Shown here in pieces: positions 42,533-42,654 of a DNA stretch of 42,654 nucleotides. The notes under the pieces are model-generated. The model saw only the letters and a list, made by a program, of their open reading frames with translations. It was not told where the DNA came from and did no database searches. Made by a program: the position numbers and the translations under genes. Location: NCBI GenBank assembly GCA_947442475.1, contig CANEVP010000012.1:1-42654 (forward strand), given 5' to 3'. The first letter of the stretch is position 1. Each line of letters starts with the position of its first letter. This DNA is from Rickettsiales bacterium. Lineage in GTDB: Bacteria > Pseudomonadota > Alphaproteobacteria > Rickettsiales > UBA1997.

Positions 42533-42654
42533 ATGGAAGTAAGAAAATTTTTTATACTAAGGTATTTAGCGTATAACAGAGATAAGTTTATAATTCCCGT
42601 TTATCAAAGAGATTATTCGTGGAAAAAATCCAATTGTGAAAAGCTTTGGCAAGA
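42533..42654 (+). CDS. DUF262-family protein, 5' end only
   Basis: The first 40 codons are visible, cut by the right edge. The start MEVRKFFILRYLAYN is followed by FIIPVYQRDYSWKKSNCEKLW, which is the opening signature of DUF262, with the IPxYQRxYSW motif. DUF262 forms the N-terminal half of GmrSD-type modification-dependent restriction enzymes and of several other nucleases and effectors in defence islands. It begins 2 bases after trxB. Whether a DUF1524 HNH half follows cannot be seen. ATA and AGA/AGG codons are frequent even in this short piece. Confidence 0.75.
   Translation, partial: MEVRKFFILRYLAYNRDKFIIPVYQRDYSWKKSNCEKLWQ

Noticed and set aside
1-42654. tRNA, rRNA, insertion sequences and CRISPR arrays
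   Set aside because: No clover-leaf, rRNA, transposase or repeat-spacer pattern was noticed; by-eye reading could still miss a degenerate copy.

Overview
The window is AT-rich, densely packed bacterial DNA. It has the genes of a Gram-negative alphaproteobacterium: LPS acylation (LpxD), LPS transport (LptD), porins, a PopZ-type polar organizer, a COQ9-family protein, UbiG, and a short BamF/DUF3035-like lipoprotein behind lspA. An orphan VirB11 ATPase of a type IV secretion system, low GC and a giant coiled-coil protein point to the Rickettsiales/Holosporales or a neighbouring host-associated lineage. The genome is less reduced than that of classical Rickettsia: folC, folK, a class II DAHP synthase, argD and cstA are present. 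I cannot name the species. I see no tRNA, rRNA, CRISPR array or insertion sequence.

Layout. 1-5.7 kb: 3' end of an unknown gene, folC (minus), porin and virB11 (plus), lpxD (plus) meeting fmt (minus) tail to tail. 5.8-12 kb: an envelope-biogenesis run on plus (lspA, BamF-like lipoprotein, yajC, secD, lptD), then trxA and a short glutamine-synthetase-like gene. 12-18.5 kb: mltA (minus), then ychF, an unknown gene, folK and clpB (plus), with two repeat-like inverted repeats. 18.5-28.2 kb: a 2196-codon gene joining a SecA/helicase-like ATPase region, about 900 residues of coiled coil and a pentapeptide-repeat-like tail, then an orphan sensor kinase and a second porin-like protein.

28.2-33 kb: a tight minus-strand run aroG(class II) - AAA ATPase - DUF4276 - era - ubiG. 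The ATPase/DUF4276 pair overlaps by 4 nt and looks like a two-gene ATPase plus TOPRIM-like defence module set inside a housekeeping operon. 33-38 kb: an outer-membrane beta-barrel gene, cstA with its small partner ybdD (54 codons), and a large PopZ-like protein whose acidic linker carries three 81-bp tandem repeats. 38-42.6 kb: argD (minus), a COQ9-family gene, cvpA, fabG and trxB (plus), and at the right edge the first 40 codons of a DUF262 (GmrSD-type) gene.

The housekeeping genes serve the envelope, redox, quinone, folate and translation. The best candidates for something new are the ATPase/DUF4276 pair, the giant SecA-like coiled-coil protein, the repeat-expanded PopZ, and a glutamine-synthetase-like protein lacking a metal-binding histidine. 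Several divergent intergenic gaps share the same 10-mer in or beside short repeats. All identifications come from reading motifs in the sequence; no database search was run.
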